A DNA stretch of 64,000 bases from Adiantum capillus-veneris (lineage: Eukaryota; Streptophyta; Polypodiopsida; Polypodiales; Pteridaceae): assembly GCA_014529385.2 (NCBI GenBank), contig CM043963.1, positions 103,582,912 through 103,646,911 of the forward strand, written 5' to 3'. This document shows, piece by piece, positions 36,480 through 47,038 of the stretch. The notes beneath the pieces were generated by a model that worked only from the letters and a program-made list of their open reading frames with translations, made no database searches and was not told the DNA's origin. The stretch's first letter is position 1; each line of letters opens with the position of its first letter. The position numbers were made by a program, and so were the translations under genes.

Positions 36480-39173
36480 AGGATATGCAGAAAAGATTAT
36501 AAACGTGCTGTCCAATTTCTCATAGTTTGTATAAACCATGAAAGAAATCGTGACAACCTTAGAGATCATCCTCTACCAAAGAGCAAGTTGTGGAAGTTCC
36601 TCTATTACTTGATACATTTCCATAGAGCAAACTTCCACAACATCCTTAGAGACTTGACAACCATGAGGACACCTTTGGGTTTGGTAAGGATGTGTACCTT
36701 GCCACACAGGGAGCAACCAACTCGGTTGCACATATGATGAATGGGATGAATAAGGTCTTACGTGAATTTATTCCTCAAATCACAATGCCTTTCATTGATG
36801 ATTTTCCTATCAAAGGATGTGAAAAAAGTGACAAAGATGAAGCTTTGGATCTCAAGGGATGTCGCAGGTTTGTGGTAAATCACATAAATGATTGTGACAA
36901 AATTCTACCTAGGTTGGAGGAAGTGAATCTTACTTTGTCAGGGAAAAAGTCTATGTTTGGTGTCAATGAAGTGCTCATTGTGGGGCACATGTACGGGCCA
37001 TATGGTAGGAAACCATGTCCAACAAAGGTATATGCCATCCAAAGAATGAAAGAAACATGCAATAGCATCACTGAGGTTAGAAGGTTTATGGAAGCATGTG
37101 TCTTTTATGTTATTTGGATTCCACATTATGCACATCTAGCTGATCCTCTTTATCAGTTTCTTAGAAAGAATCAGAAGTTTAAATGGACAGAAGCACACAT
37201 AAAAGCCATGAGAAAGCTAAAGGAGTTGCTTTAGTCAACACCAACTTTGAGAAAGGTAGACTATGAGTGTCAAAGGCCGGTAATTGTGACAGTAGACACC
37301 AGTCCTATAGGGATTGGATGGGCAATAGGGCAAGATGACGAAGAAGGACGTGTAGGTATGTGGTATGATTTGGATTAAAGGTACTAAGTGCTCACCAAAG
37401 AAACTATCCACAGATAAAGAGAGAGTTATGGGGTATGGTTACAGCTTTGAAAAATGGGAAAGAGTACATGTGTGGTTGTAGAAACAGATTGTCTACCACT
37501 TCTTGGGATGATTACAAGCTGCTCAATGCCAGACATTTCTATGTTGCGGTCGATTGCCTACATTAAGTCCTTAAACTCTAAGTTTAAGCACATTGTAGGT
37601 AAATACAATACAATGGAAGATATGCTATCAAGGGCAAGGTATGAAGATGATTTACAGAAGATTGATGAGGGAAATGATGTGGGCACAAAGTTCTATTCCA
37701 TCTCTCATGTCAAAGGTAACAATGTCTGCATGACTTATCCACTTGAATTGTTCTTGAAAGATCTTTATGAAGGTAATTGGCTTCTTATTGGAAGCTACTT
37801 GAGTACTCTAACAAAACAGGATGATTGGTCTGAACATGAATTCAAGAGGATATGCAGGAAAGCATATGGTTACTTTTTGAGGGATGGTTACTTGTGGAAG
37901 CATCCTAAACAAAAGGGTGCTACACCACAAAGGGTTATATGTAAAAAAGAGACTCAAGTAAAGCTCATGCAAGAGTTTCATGAGAGTATATGGGCTGGGC
38001 ACAAGGGTGTGTGGGCAACCTTCTCCAATTTGAAAGAAAAATACAGGTGGAAGGGTATATATAAAGATGTATCTCAATTTGTAGAGTCATGTGTAACTTG
38101 TCAAATGTATTCAAATGTTTGACATCGGGATGAATTGCACCCTACATATCCACTAGCCGTGCACTATAAATGGATTGTGGATCTAGTCACAATGCCTTTA
38201 CGACTCTGGCAGATGAGATACTTGGTTCTTTCACGAGAGGATCTAACTAATTAGGTTGAAGGAAGATCATTAAGAGCTAAAACCACAAAAGCTGTGTGCA
38301 AATTATTTCTTGGTAAGGTGATTTGCCACTATGGTTATGTGGGAAAGATCATTGCAGACAGATCATTGCAGACAGAGGTGAACTAGATGCCAAAGAAGCA
38401 AGGGAGTTCTTTTCCAATTTAGGAATCAAGCTTTCTCTTACTATAGCTTACAACCCTGAAGGCAATGGAAAGAGTGAAAGAGGGCATCCTCCTAACATCA
38501 AAGCTTTGGCCAAGGCTTGCGAAGGAAGAGTTGGTGAGAGTGGCCAAAATTGTTACCATATGTTTTATGGACTGATCGTACAACACATAGCTCAGTAACT
38601 GGCTACATGCCTGTGGAGCTAATGTATGGTCAAAAATCAGTGATGCCGATTGAAGATACAAATCCCATATGGAATGTACTACCTTGGCAAGAGAGGCTTA
38701 GCAGGGAAGGTCTCCCTACATTGCGCATAAGGCAACTAGAGAGAATACCTAGAGACATTGAGGCTGCAAAAGAACGACTCAAAAATGCAAGGTTGAAAAA
38801 CAAGGACTACTTTGATAAGCGACATCGGCTCAGGAGCAAAGCAATTGACAAAAGTGACTAGGTTTTAGTGTATGATAGTAGCCTTGATAACCAGCACACA
38901 GTCATGCATAAGTTTTCAAAAAGATGGTTTGTACCATATGTTGTAAAGCATGTGCATGAAAATGCTACTTACAGCTTGTCTAAACTAGATGGTACAGAAG
39001 TAAAGATTCCCAATGCAGGAAAAAGGATCAAAATGTTTAAGAGAAGAGGAGACAATGATATAGAAGATGTTGACGATGAGGAACATCAAAGAACAGGTGA
39101 AGATCAAAGTGGAGATGAAGCTTTGGAATTTTCTATTGAAGAAGAAAGTAAGGAAGATCTACAAGAGGGCTGA
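36480..39173 (+). pseudogene. RT, RNase H and integrase remnants of D
   Basis: Right half of D pol after the Copia element. RT begins late: TPLGLVRMCTLP (~36670), then in another frame QGATNSVAHM and FIDDFPIKG (~36790; F-x-DD catalytic site), with the connection GRKPCPTKVYAIQRM. RNase H follows (VTVDTSPIGIGWAIGQ ~37290, with a stop). Integrase has EFHESIWAGHKGVW and CVTCQ (~37975-38105), then a damaged catalytic core (IIADRGELDAKE, GNGKSERG) with a local 16-bp duplication near 38346-38378, and a C-terminal part to 39173. The RT fingers are missing between protease and 36670, so D lost this by deletion. Confidence 0.85.
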
Positions 39174-39231
39174 TCTTACAAAGAGAAAATGTGGCACATA
39201 CCGGAGGATGTGCAGGTTTAGAGGGGGTGGA

Positions 39232-40325
39232 TGTCGTGTAGTGACACGTACATAGTGGGAACGAGTGCTACAAGATCTATCTTGTGATTTTTTTAGATAC
39301 ATAACTATATTTCTTATAATGTACATATGCATATCTATGTATAATAATAAGCTTTCTATCTCATCCTATTATTTATCTTAAGGGTAACATATTCTTACTT
39401 TACCGCCGTCACAAAGTATTATGGGAAAAGCGTCAATAGCTCCGCCTCTTTTACTTGGGGTAAAAAGCATTGGTTCTTTCTTTCTACTATGACATTATCA
39501 TCTTACACCCTAGCTAGATCCTATATCTAGGGTAGATTTCAATATATATATATATATATATATTCTATGTATTTTTCATATTTTTCTTATATTTCTTTTT
39601 AATAGCTACTAGGAAGGAATCAAATCCTAGTGGGATACTAGCTTGCATGATTCTCAAAGCTACCCCTATTTTAATGGATTATTGCAAGCATGATTTTTAA
39701 AAAATTTAAGGAGAAATATCATGCTTTTGTATTGCATGAGGTGTCCTTTGGAATCAAATGAAAGTCTAAGCTAAGGGGACCAGAGGAATACTTTTGCTGC
39801 CAGAAATGGACCCTATTTTGATGATTTTTTCACACAAGGTTCCAAACCAAATTGGAAAAAGTATATAAAAATGAAAGTCGTAGATAATAAGCTGAATTTT
39901 CTACCAATATGTTTACTTTTTTATTTGGAGCCACGGTTGAGGAGATATGATCAAAACACTGGACCCCAGTCTACCCACATCATGCAGAGACAGCTCATTT
40001 CAAACTTTTCAGTTTCTGTTCACACTAGCTCCTCTCTTCTTGTGTAAATCCTTGGGGGTTCCCTTCACCTATAAAAGGGGACATATTCTTCCTTCAAAAG
40101 CATTAAAGTGTTTAAGCCATTCAAGCCATTGATGAGAGGAATTCATGAGGGAGTGAGTAGCAATGCCTAATTGTACTTAGAGATTAGCATAACCTACACT
40201 ATCTCCTAGAGGAAGACTAGAAATTCTTGTAAGCTATCCTTGGAAGATCAACTCTAATCAAAGAAGGTATTGGATTAGGTATATCAATCAAAATTGAATT
40301 CTTCCCTCTTCTTCTCTCTCCATCA
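39232..40325 (+). repeat. 3' LTR of D
   Basis: 1094 bp, starting TGTCGTG after a polypurine tract and ending CATCA. Contains a (TA)n run at about 39544-39562 that the left LTR lacks. Confidence 0.82.
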
Positions 40326-40940
40326 AAAATGGTGCCGAAGGGTTTGACAACTAAGATGTGTTCTACATTGATAGTTTGTTGATTTCTGTTGTTTTCTTTT
40401 TCATCTCTAATCCAACATATATATATCTAATCTCATGTCCTTAACCAAACCTATCTCTCTTACTCTGAGAAATTCATTCTCTCTACAAATTCTAGGTTCT
40501 CCTTGCCACAGTTACATCTCTCCCCGCAGTATCCTTATTGCTTACAGACAAGAATAGGGATTGGGAGGGAAACTTCTCATCTCTTCACTTCTCTCATATC
40601 TACATTTCTCACATGCTATCCTAGATGAATAATCGACATGATGAGAATTTCTATCGCTTCCACTCTGTGCGGTCTATTAGAATGAACGCATGGATTAGCC
40701 GTAAAATACACTTTCAACAACGTATAGTGTTTCTCTTTGGCCCAGAAAGGCTCAATGAAATACTTCTTTCATCGGATCCCATCCTCCTACCTCTTATAGA
40801 CTATAACTTTTCTTTTGACGTAAGTGTAGCCATCTTGCTATGAACCAAGAGGATTTGTACACACAATTAATCCCAATCACTAGACAAAACATATATATTA
40901 TGGTAAGCACAAAACTACAATTCCAAAGAACAATTCATAG
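40326..40940 (+). mobile_element. Second D leader attached to the D 3' LTR
   Basis: The sequence after the right LTR repeats what follows the left LTR: TGGTGCCGAAGGGTTTGAC (from 40330), the leader, the short frame (40625-40843) and about 100 bp more, and then homology stops near 40940. This is the start of another D-type interior sharing the LTR, as unequal recombination between two elements would leave. The remainder was lost, or X replaced it. Confidence 0.8.
40625..40843 (+). CDS. Conserved pre-gag short protein (D-type, intact copy)
   Basis: 72 codons, ATG 40625 to TGA 40843, MNNRHDEN to VAILL. Core ISRKIHFQQRIVFLFG, then RLNEIL, LPLIDY and FSFDVSV align with G (16084) and E (44652) without gaps. 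Both Gln of the QQ pair are intact, unlike the D left copy. It has no gag after it because the interior is cut off 100 bp later, so it may be expressed only by chance from the D 3' LTR promoter. Confidence 0.72.
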   Translation: MNNRHDENFYRFHSVRSIRMNAWISRKIHFQQRIVFLFGPERLNEILLSSDPILLPLIDYNFSFDVSVAILL

Positions 40941-41179
40941 CAGGGTGGATGCATGAATAGGTGGTACACTAGCTACCTATTTTTGGGGGTGGTAGCAAGG
41001 GGGTGGGATGGTTGGTAGCTAGGTGAGTAAACATTGAGAATCTTTTATGAGGTTTTATTTGAAAATTGTTCATCAAAAGGCTTGAGCAGCGAGCTGAATT
41101 TAAAAACTTTAAAAATTATCTTTTCAGTTTCAACTGTGTGTGTGAAAGTAGTGCAAGGAGGCCACCTTACTCCACAATC
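40844..41179. other. Junction between D leader and module X
   Basis: From about 40941 the sequence is new and includes GGTAGCTA phrases (near 40968-41020) like those in the X arrays. It may be the left edge or promoter of X. No terminal inverted repeat partner was found by eye near 54-60 kb. Confidence 0.4.
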
Positions 41180-41437
41180 ATGATGCCTCCTGCTCATCAA
41201 CGGTTGCAGAGGGGGGGCAACTCAGGTGGCCAAGAAGCTCCTATAGCTGAAGCAAAATCAGTCACAATTATTGGGAGGCGGAAGAGGGCCCGTCATTCAT
41301 CTCCCTCGCCTGATCCACCCTCGGACTCCCCTGCTGGAAAGAGTAAGAAGAAGGTCTTGACTCCTTCACCAAAGCCCTGCACTCTTATAACAAAGAAACA
41401 TTCAAAAATGGCAGATGTTGTAACCCCCAGCACTGAG
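41180..41437 (+). pseudogene. X gene, probable first exon (basic, Ser/Pro-rich)
   Basis: Opens with two ATG codons (MMPPAHQRLQ) and encodes 86 residues with a nuclear-localisation-like basic cluster (GRRKRARHSSPSPDPPS) and a second one (KSKKKVLTPSPK). It ends at a donor-like GAG|GTACT (41437). The next exon in phase 0 is at 49337, so the intron holds the E insertion. Joining these exons is inference from frame and splice sites only. Confidence 0.5.
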
Positions 41438-42020
41438 GTACTACTGCATCTTAGTGTTGCTCGCTGTCTCTGCACAATTTATTGTTGTAACTTGTTTCCA
41501 AGGTCCATGTAAGCTCTCTTAAGCTTGCTTTGAAGCAAACCTAAGTTAGAGGCTAGATGTTTGTAGATGCATTCAATCTCCATAAGCTAATGTGTATGCA
41601 TTCAAGATTTCATTGAAAACCTGTGTAGAGGCATGCATGCATGCATTCAAGCGTGCATTGAAAACCTGTGTAGAGGCATGCATGCATTCAAGCAGATATA
41701 TTTATGTACATTGCATTTTTTACTGAACTTCGATTGGCTGGCTGCACATGCATTCATGTCTTGTGCATAGTTGGGACCGTACTCATATGGATTGCAAATC
41801 ATAGTGCTATAAAGAAGCATGAGTCAGTGACACTCTATCAGTGTGGTAGCTATCACCTGCAACACTCATTTAATATAGGAAAAGTGCATCAAAGATCATC
41901 AAGATTATAGCATTCAGCATTCTGCAAAAAACATAACAAGTTGGTAGCATTATGTTAGCCAGTCTACCAATCAAAAAGTTCATTTAGCAAACAAATACCA
42001 AGGTGGTAATTACATGGTAG
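41438..42020. other. First intron of X, left part
   Basis: Contains a tandem pair of ~50-bp units around GAAAACCTGTGTAGAGGCATGCATG (about 41590-41690). Ends at the E insertion; GTAG (42017-42020) is the target duplication. Confidence 0.45.
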
Positions 42021-43338
42021 TGATGGGGGCTTTTCACAAGCCAAGCTCCCATACCCCTCTTCTCTCGTCTCCACCCCATGAAAACCCCCTCTTATGGAGG
42101 GAGTGATAAAAGGCATTGGAAAAAGTAAGAAAAAAAATAAAGTATGATTATGTAAATATATGAGAAAGGTAAAATAGGCCACCTCATGCCTGCGGGGCAG
42201 CCCATCCCCACTTTGCCTCCTTTTTCTTCACTGTTGCCCTGCCGTGTGTCCCTTTTCCTCTCCTCCACTCAAAAGGTCAACCCCCTCTCTCTTCCCCTTG
42301 TACTTTCTCCTTTCTTTCTCCCCTCAAGCTACCCCACCTCTCACCAATAATGCATTCTAACTCACCAATAATGCACCCTAACTCACATGCAACTTATGCT
42401 ATCTTCCAAAATAGTATACCCCACCCCCCCTTTCTCTCTCCTATCATATCCCATGACCCAAATACCCCCTCTCTCTCTAAAGGGCACCATGTCTCTTGTC
42501 TTGTAGCTAAATAACCTCCCCCACACTCACACACACTCAGTTTCACTGAAAAAGGTGCCCACGGACCCATCCCCACCCGGTGGTTACCTGATTTTTTTCT
42601 TGTGTTCACACATATTTGCACACAAATTCACCTCTGAACACACTCCCCTCTCTCCCCTCTTGTACTTACTTTATTCTCCATGTTACCTCTCACTTTTTTT
42701 TCATCAACCCATCTCTCTCTCTTAGTCTCTCTCTCGTGAGACTGCTGTTCTGGCACATATACACACAGCCAGACAAGTGGGGCCCACAGTCACATGGCCT
42801 ATGTAGATAATGATTTCTTCATTTCTAAATTCTAGAATTTCTCCCCCCTCCTCCCCTATATAAAGAGGGGTCACCATCACACTAGACATACACAACATCA
42901 CCAAAGAACACACTATGCACTGTGTGTGCCTAGTGCACACACACACACCCACACCATCACCATCACCGCAATCACCATGCTTGTCTTGAGCATGACCTCT
43001 ACACCCTTGGCTATGGAATATGAAGGGTAACTAAATGAAGGATGATGGCCATAATCCTCGTGCGAGTCTTCGCCATCAACTCCCACCTATCCGCCATGTG
43101 CTCTACCACTCTCTCCCTTCTCATTCCCCTACCCTATGCTCCCCATTTCATCGCCTAATTCTCTAAATAAATCTTGAGGTTTTGTGAGTATGTTTTCTTG
43201 CAATGTTTTGCCCCTTGTAAGGTGTGCGGAATCGCCACCTAGTCTTCTTTTTTGGAGTGAGCTTGTGTATGTGTGAAGGGTGTGCGGATTCGCCATCCTT
43301 TTGTGATGCCTAAGTACTAAGCCGCTATACCCCCTCCC

Positions 43339-43383
<45 letters not shown>

Positions 43384-43593
43384 TGATCTCATTCCCTTTC
43401 CTTTTCATCATTACTCCCAAGCATCCATCTCTCTTGGATGAAAACTTTGTTATGGTGGTGTGTTGTTTGCGTCCTAGCCGCTGAAGCTAGGTGGTGCCCC
43501 CTGTTTGCTTTACCATGACAGGCTCGAGGCGCGCCATTCGGTCCCTGGTGTTTTAGAGGCCGTCGGGGTTCGGGGTTCGCTTTGCTCCCGTCA
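42021..43593 (+). repeat. 5' LTR of E
   Basis: 1573 bp, TGATGGGGGC...GCTCCCGTCA. Carries a TATA box (TATATAAAG, 42857-42865) and a long CT run near 43341-43380. Confidence 0.95.
42857..42865 (+). promoter_or_regulatory. TATA box of the E 5' LTR
   Basis: CCCCTATATAAAGAGGGG context, kept in the 3' LTR near 48320. A start site about 30 bp downstream would leave a ~700-bp R-U5 part. Confidence 0.7.
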
Positions 43594-43668
43594 TTTGGTG
43601 CCCCCACTGAGGAGGGATTTCTAAGACCCTTCAGTTTACAATGTTGAAAGTGTCGCCCACTATCAATC

Positions 43669-43926
43669 ATGGACGAATGGTTGAAGGAATTTTTTAACTG
43701 GAGGATGGAAGAAGAAGAGACGAAGGAGGCACTAGCCGCATTCATTGAGGTGCTACTGCCAGGCTGCAGTGTCGTCAGCATTCAAGAGGTAAATTCTCCA
43801 TCTCATGTCGCTCGTTCTAACTATAAATTGAGAGCATCAGGTGGGAGGTCGGTGAAGTGCCATCACTGTTGTCAACCAAGGCACACTGTCAATGAGTGCC
43901 AGCAACGAAGGCAGCAAAAGGGCTGA
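43669..43926 (+). CDS. E leader frame 1 with a zinc knuckle
   Basis: 85 codons starting MDEWLKEFFNWRMEEEETKE, 75 bp after the LTR. It ends with a C-x2-C-x4-H-x4-C motif (CHHCCQPRHTVNEC), a nucleic-acid-binding type normally found in Gag, here far upstream of gag. A possible donor (GAG|GTAAAT) lies at about 43790. Could be an extra small protein, or a captured gag end. No relative seen in G or D leaders. Confidence 0.5.
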   Translation: MDEWLKEFFNWRMEEEETKEALAAFIEVLLPGCSVVSIQEVNSPSHVARSNYKLRASGGRSVKCHHCCQPRHTVNECQQRRQQKG

Positions 43927-44101
43927 AGTCATCTACAACGACATTCATCGCAAAGAAGTCATTCACATCAAGGAAGGGAAGCAAACGGTGAGACCTCTTT
44001 TCCCTAAAGAAACTACAATCAAAGTTATAACTCCAAAGTGGCCTAAAGGGGCTGCTCGAGCCAAAGGCAAGGAGAAGATAAGCCAGTCTGGAAACACATG
44101 A
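43892..44101 (+). CDS. E leader frame 2 (basic)
   Basis: 69 codons, opening inside frame 1 and ending with TGA that overlaps the next ATG (ATGA, 44098-44101). Lys-rich (KGAARAKGKEKISQ). Function unknown. Confidence 0.4.
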   Translation: MSASNEGSKRAEVIYNDIHRKEVIHIKEGKQTVRPLFPKETTIKVITPKWPKGAARAKGKEKISQSGNT

Positions 44102-44629
44102 CCCCGAAGGGAGAAGCATCTGGCCAAGCAAGTGCTTCAAGCTCAGAAAGCCGGGTTGTACCGAGTTTGCCAAAGAGGAAGTCATCCGAAGCTAAGCGGC
44201 GAAAGGTCGCCTACCGATTTGCACGACGCATGCGAGTGCTACCAATCCACTTCGACAATCCGGAAGAAGAAGTGGTAAGAAGATTCCCATGTCCTAGAGA
44301 AGAGTGGTTCGGCTACTGCTCATCGCTGTTTTGGAAAGAGTGTGGAGGATCTTCCTCCTCTCCCTGTACAACTTATCTTGAAGAAGCTCTCTACCACGGG
44401 AGAAACCCAGTGGGCTGGGGACGAGTTGCAACTGAATGGAGTAGAATTCATGCAACACGCCAACTACGGAAATTACCTGCAATTGTTGTTAGCCAAGAGG
44501 TTGGGAGTGGTCAGACGCATCGCCATCACCCCGTACGTGCTAAGCAATGAAGGAAAGGTAGAGCCCATGAAAGGCGACGACCTCTTGTGGATGTGCCGAC
44601 TCATCAACACTGGCACGATAAGAGTATAA
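44098..44629 (+). pseudogene. E leader frame 3 (probably one frame broken by a shift)
   Basis: The N-terminal part (LPKRKSSEAKRRKVAYRF, VLPIHFDNPEEEVVRR) is read from the ATG at 44098. After about 44340 the protein-like sequence moves to the frame ending at 44629 (LPPLPVQLILKKLS, YGNYLQLLLAKRLGVVRR). The join is inference from composition. Function not recognised. Confidence 0.4.
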
Positions 44630-44651
44630 GTAAGTATTTCATCCTTTGTGC

Positions 44652-44867
44652 ATGATGGAAAACGGGCCAACGGCATTCCCATTCAGATTCTTGCAGCATA
44701 TGCATGTGAATATCTATGTAGATAGGAAAGTCTTCTACCAACAGAAGATCGTACACCTATTCGGTGCGGCGGTACTAGGAGAAATCCTCAATTCCCCGAA
44801 CCCTATCATTCTCCCCATATTAGATTACCATCATTCCTTTAATGTTTCTATCTTTATCTTGTTTTAA
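44652..44867 (+). CDS. Conserved pre-gag short protein (E copy, intact)
   Basis: 71 codons from ATG 44652 (or 70 from the next ATG) to TAA 44867, 98 bp before the gag ATG. Core VDRKVFYQQKIVHLFG, then LGEILNSP, LPILDYHHSFNVS, aligning without gaps to G and D. E has lost all of pol but kept this frame open, which argues that it is useful to the element or acts in cis. Function unknown. Confidence 0.75.
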   Translation: MMENGPTAFPFRFLQHMHVNIYVDRKVFYQQKIVHLFGAAVLGEILNSPNPIILPILDYHHSFNVSIFILF

Positions 44868-44965
44868 CCTATCCACCCACCCTTGTAAAAAAGCTGCTAT
44901 GAGCCGCATTGTTAATGTAATGTAAAAAAAAAAAAAAGAGGTTTGTAATTTCCTGAGTCACTACC

Positions 44966-47038
44966 ATGGCAAGTGTTTCTTTTCCCACGTTCAGTGGAAA
45001 GAAGGGAGAGGATCTCACCACCGACTTTTTGGATGATTTCGACATTGCTTGTATCGTCTCCAACAAAGATGACGATGCTTCACGACTTAGAATTTTTCCT
45101 CTACTGATGAAAGTAGAGGCCAAGTCCTGGTATAATGCATTGCCCCAGGCCACCAAGAATGCATGGGATGTGTTAATGGCTACTTTTGTAAAGAGGTTTG
45201 GTGGAGGCACAACCTCGGAGAGGCTATGGCAGTTACTGACAGAATTAAAGCAGCGAGGCCTGCTGGAGTATGCCACCTACGAGTCCAAATTTGTGGACTT
45301 ATGGGAGAGATGGGTTGCCTCGCTGGAGGAAGGTGAAGGAGCGCTTAATTTCCTAAAGAAGGACCGTTTCATTGCTGGTCTATGGTCGCCGCTTAGAGAG
45401 AAGGTGAAGGGAAGGTTTCCTGCAACATATGAGTTGGCAGTCGAAGTAGCCCGCCTTAGAGACAAGAAGCTACGCATGCAAGCAAGAGTAAACGAGTCAG
45501 AGGAAACAAGCTCGATACAACCAACCCCAGTGACTGCAACAGCCAATCATAGAGTCCAACCGCAGGAGGCATCAGAAGAGCAAGACCTGCTGAGTCGTAT
45601 CACCACCCAACTAGAGAGTTTATCTGTGCATCTGGTGCAGCAAGGGCATACACCTGGCAGGAACCCAGAACAAGGAAGAGGACAACGAAGGCAGAACCCA
45701 GAGTACCACTGTTACAACTACGGGGAAGATGGCCATGAAATGTACTACTGCCCACACCCGAGGAGGCAGAATTTCAATAGAGGGGGGAGACAGAATCAGA
45801 TCTCTCCACCAAGATCAAGACCTCCGCCACTCAGGCAACCAATCCCACCTGTTCAAATCAAACCACCAGCGGTGCAACCACAGCTGGCCACACCAATTCG
45901 ACGCCAGTCACCAATGCAACCACCACCACAATCACCACTTACAATCATCCTACGCCCACCACCAATTGGTACCCGCACACCAAGTATCATTGGTCTTGCA
46001 GAAGAGGTCAAAATGAGTGTAACAGAAGAAGGATTAAGTAAGAAGACTATTCAAAGAACTGAAGCAGTGGAACAAGAGGTTAAAGAATCAGAAGATGCTA
46101 CCCAGGTGGGGGAGGTAAGTCAAGAAAATTGTGTTACAAATGTGAGTACATCTTTAACCTTGAATGAAATAGGCACCAAAGCGATCAATCAACATCATTG
46201 GGCAGTAAGGATAAGAAGGTGTAAAGTGTTGATTAGGCCTCGTCAGAGTAAGAGGAATGCAAAGGTCATGAAAGATACAAGAGAAGAGGAAAACCAGCCT
46301 GTTAGCAAGGCTTTGCAGAAGATGGACAACATATCAAGCAAAGGGGAGGGCTTTGAAAACGGAAGCATGTGCACCAGCATGGACCCAGGACAGTGTAGTA
46401 AGCTAAAGGAATCTTGCATCAAGGCAGTTTCACATGAGGACCATAACGAAGAGGTAAGTATGACTGAAGGTTTGGAGTTGGATATTTCTCCAGAGGCTTG
46501 GCAGCCGAGCAAGATTTTATTGTGTAGTGTTATAGACTTGGAGATGGGTAATGCCTCTAGTCTACTGAAGGGTGTTATAAACTTGGAGATGGGTAATGCC
46601 TCCAGCTTTTGTGAGGATGTTCATAGTAAGTTTGATGATCAATATGTTGCCAACCTTTTAAGGATGTTCCAAACTCCTCCACAACACAGCATTGTGTTTA
46701 CATGGGATGCATCAGACCTATGGCTATGGCTAGCCGCTATAACATATAGAGAGAAGATCAGCATGGAGATAAGAGCAAAGGAGCCATGGATAGACAAAAG
46801 GCTGATAGAATGCAAGAATGAAGACCTCATTCCCAATTTGGTACAATTTTTTACAAAGAGTGCATCCTCTCTTTGGAGAAAGGTAAGTGGTTTACCCTTG
46901 TATTTAAGCCGCAAGGTAGGTGGCTTGCTATTAGCATCAAAAAGGAAGCTGACATGTTTGAGCACACCCACAAGAAGCATGATATGCTTGCAGTTTTTTC
47001 TAGTCATGGCAGTAAGCAGGACTCTGAAGACAACTTGA
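44966..47038 (+). CDS. Gag of E, long form
   Basis: 690 codons from MASVSFPTFSGKKGEDLTTD. Capsid part (residues 1-170) has the Ty3 retrotransposon gag pattern (WYNALPQATKNAWDVLMATF, FLKKDRFIAGLWSPLREKVK) and is related to G gag. Zinc knuckle near residue 250 reads CYNYGEDGHEMYYC, with the second Cys replaced by Tyr. A Pro/Gln-rich stretch follows (residues 265-340), then a ~300-residue tail of unknown type with an 11-residue tandem repeat (LEMGNASS twice). The last ~60 residues after WRK look out of frame; the better continuation is in the frame ending at 47442. Confidence 0.85.
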   Translation: MASVSFPTFSGKKGEDLTTDFLDDFDIACIVSNKDDDASRLRIFPLLMKVEAKSWYNALPQATKNAWDVLMATFVKRFGGGTTSERLWQLLTELKQRGLLEYATYESKFVDLWERWVASLEEGEGALNFLKKDRFIAGLWSPLREKVKGRFPATYELAVEVARLRDKKLRMQARVNESEETSSIQPTPVTATANHRVQPQEASEEQDLLSRITTQLESLSVHLVQQGHTPGRNPEQGRGQRRQNPEYHCYNYGEDGHEMYYCPHPRRQNFNRGGRQNQISPPRSRPPPLRQPIPPVQIKPPAVQPQLATPIRRQSPMQPPPQSPLTIILRPPPIGTRTPSIIGLAEEVKMSVTEEGLSKKTIQRTEAVEQEVKESEDATQVGEVSQENCVTNVSTSLTLNEIGTKAINQHHWAVRIRRCKVLIRPRQSKRNAKVMKDTREEENQPVSKALQKMDNISSKGEGFENGSMCTSMDPGQCSKLKESCIKAVSHEDHNEEVSMTEGLELDISPEAWQPSKILLCSVIDLEMGNASSLLKGVINLEMGNASSFCEDVHSKFDDQYVANLLRMFQTPPQHSIVFTWDASDLWLWLAAITYREKISMEIRAKEPWIDKRLIECKNEDLIPNLVQFFTKSASSLWRKVSGLPLYLSRKVGGLLLASKRKLTCLSTPTRSMICLQFFLVMAVSRTLKTT

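Larger units (their letters stand above)
26989..40325 (+). mobile_element. D: Ty3/Gypsy element split by a Copia insertion
   Basis: LTRs at 26989-28051 and 39232-40325, gag and protease on the left of the nested Copia (31249-36479), RT, RNase H and integrase remnants on the right. Polypurine tract AGAGGGGGTGGA directly precedes the right LTR. D lacks the N-terminal part of RT and has several frameshifts. It also carries the short pre-gag frame (28350). The LTRs are clearly diverged, so D is older than G, E and the Copia element. No target duplication is seen because the right LTR continues into a second leader. Confidence 0.87.
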
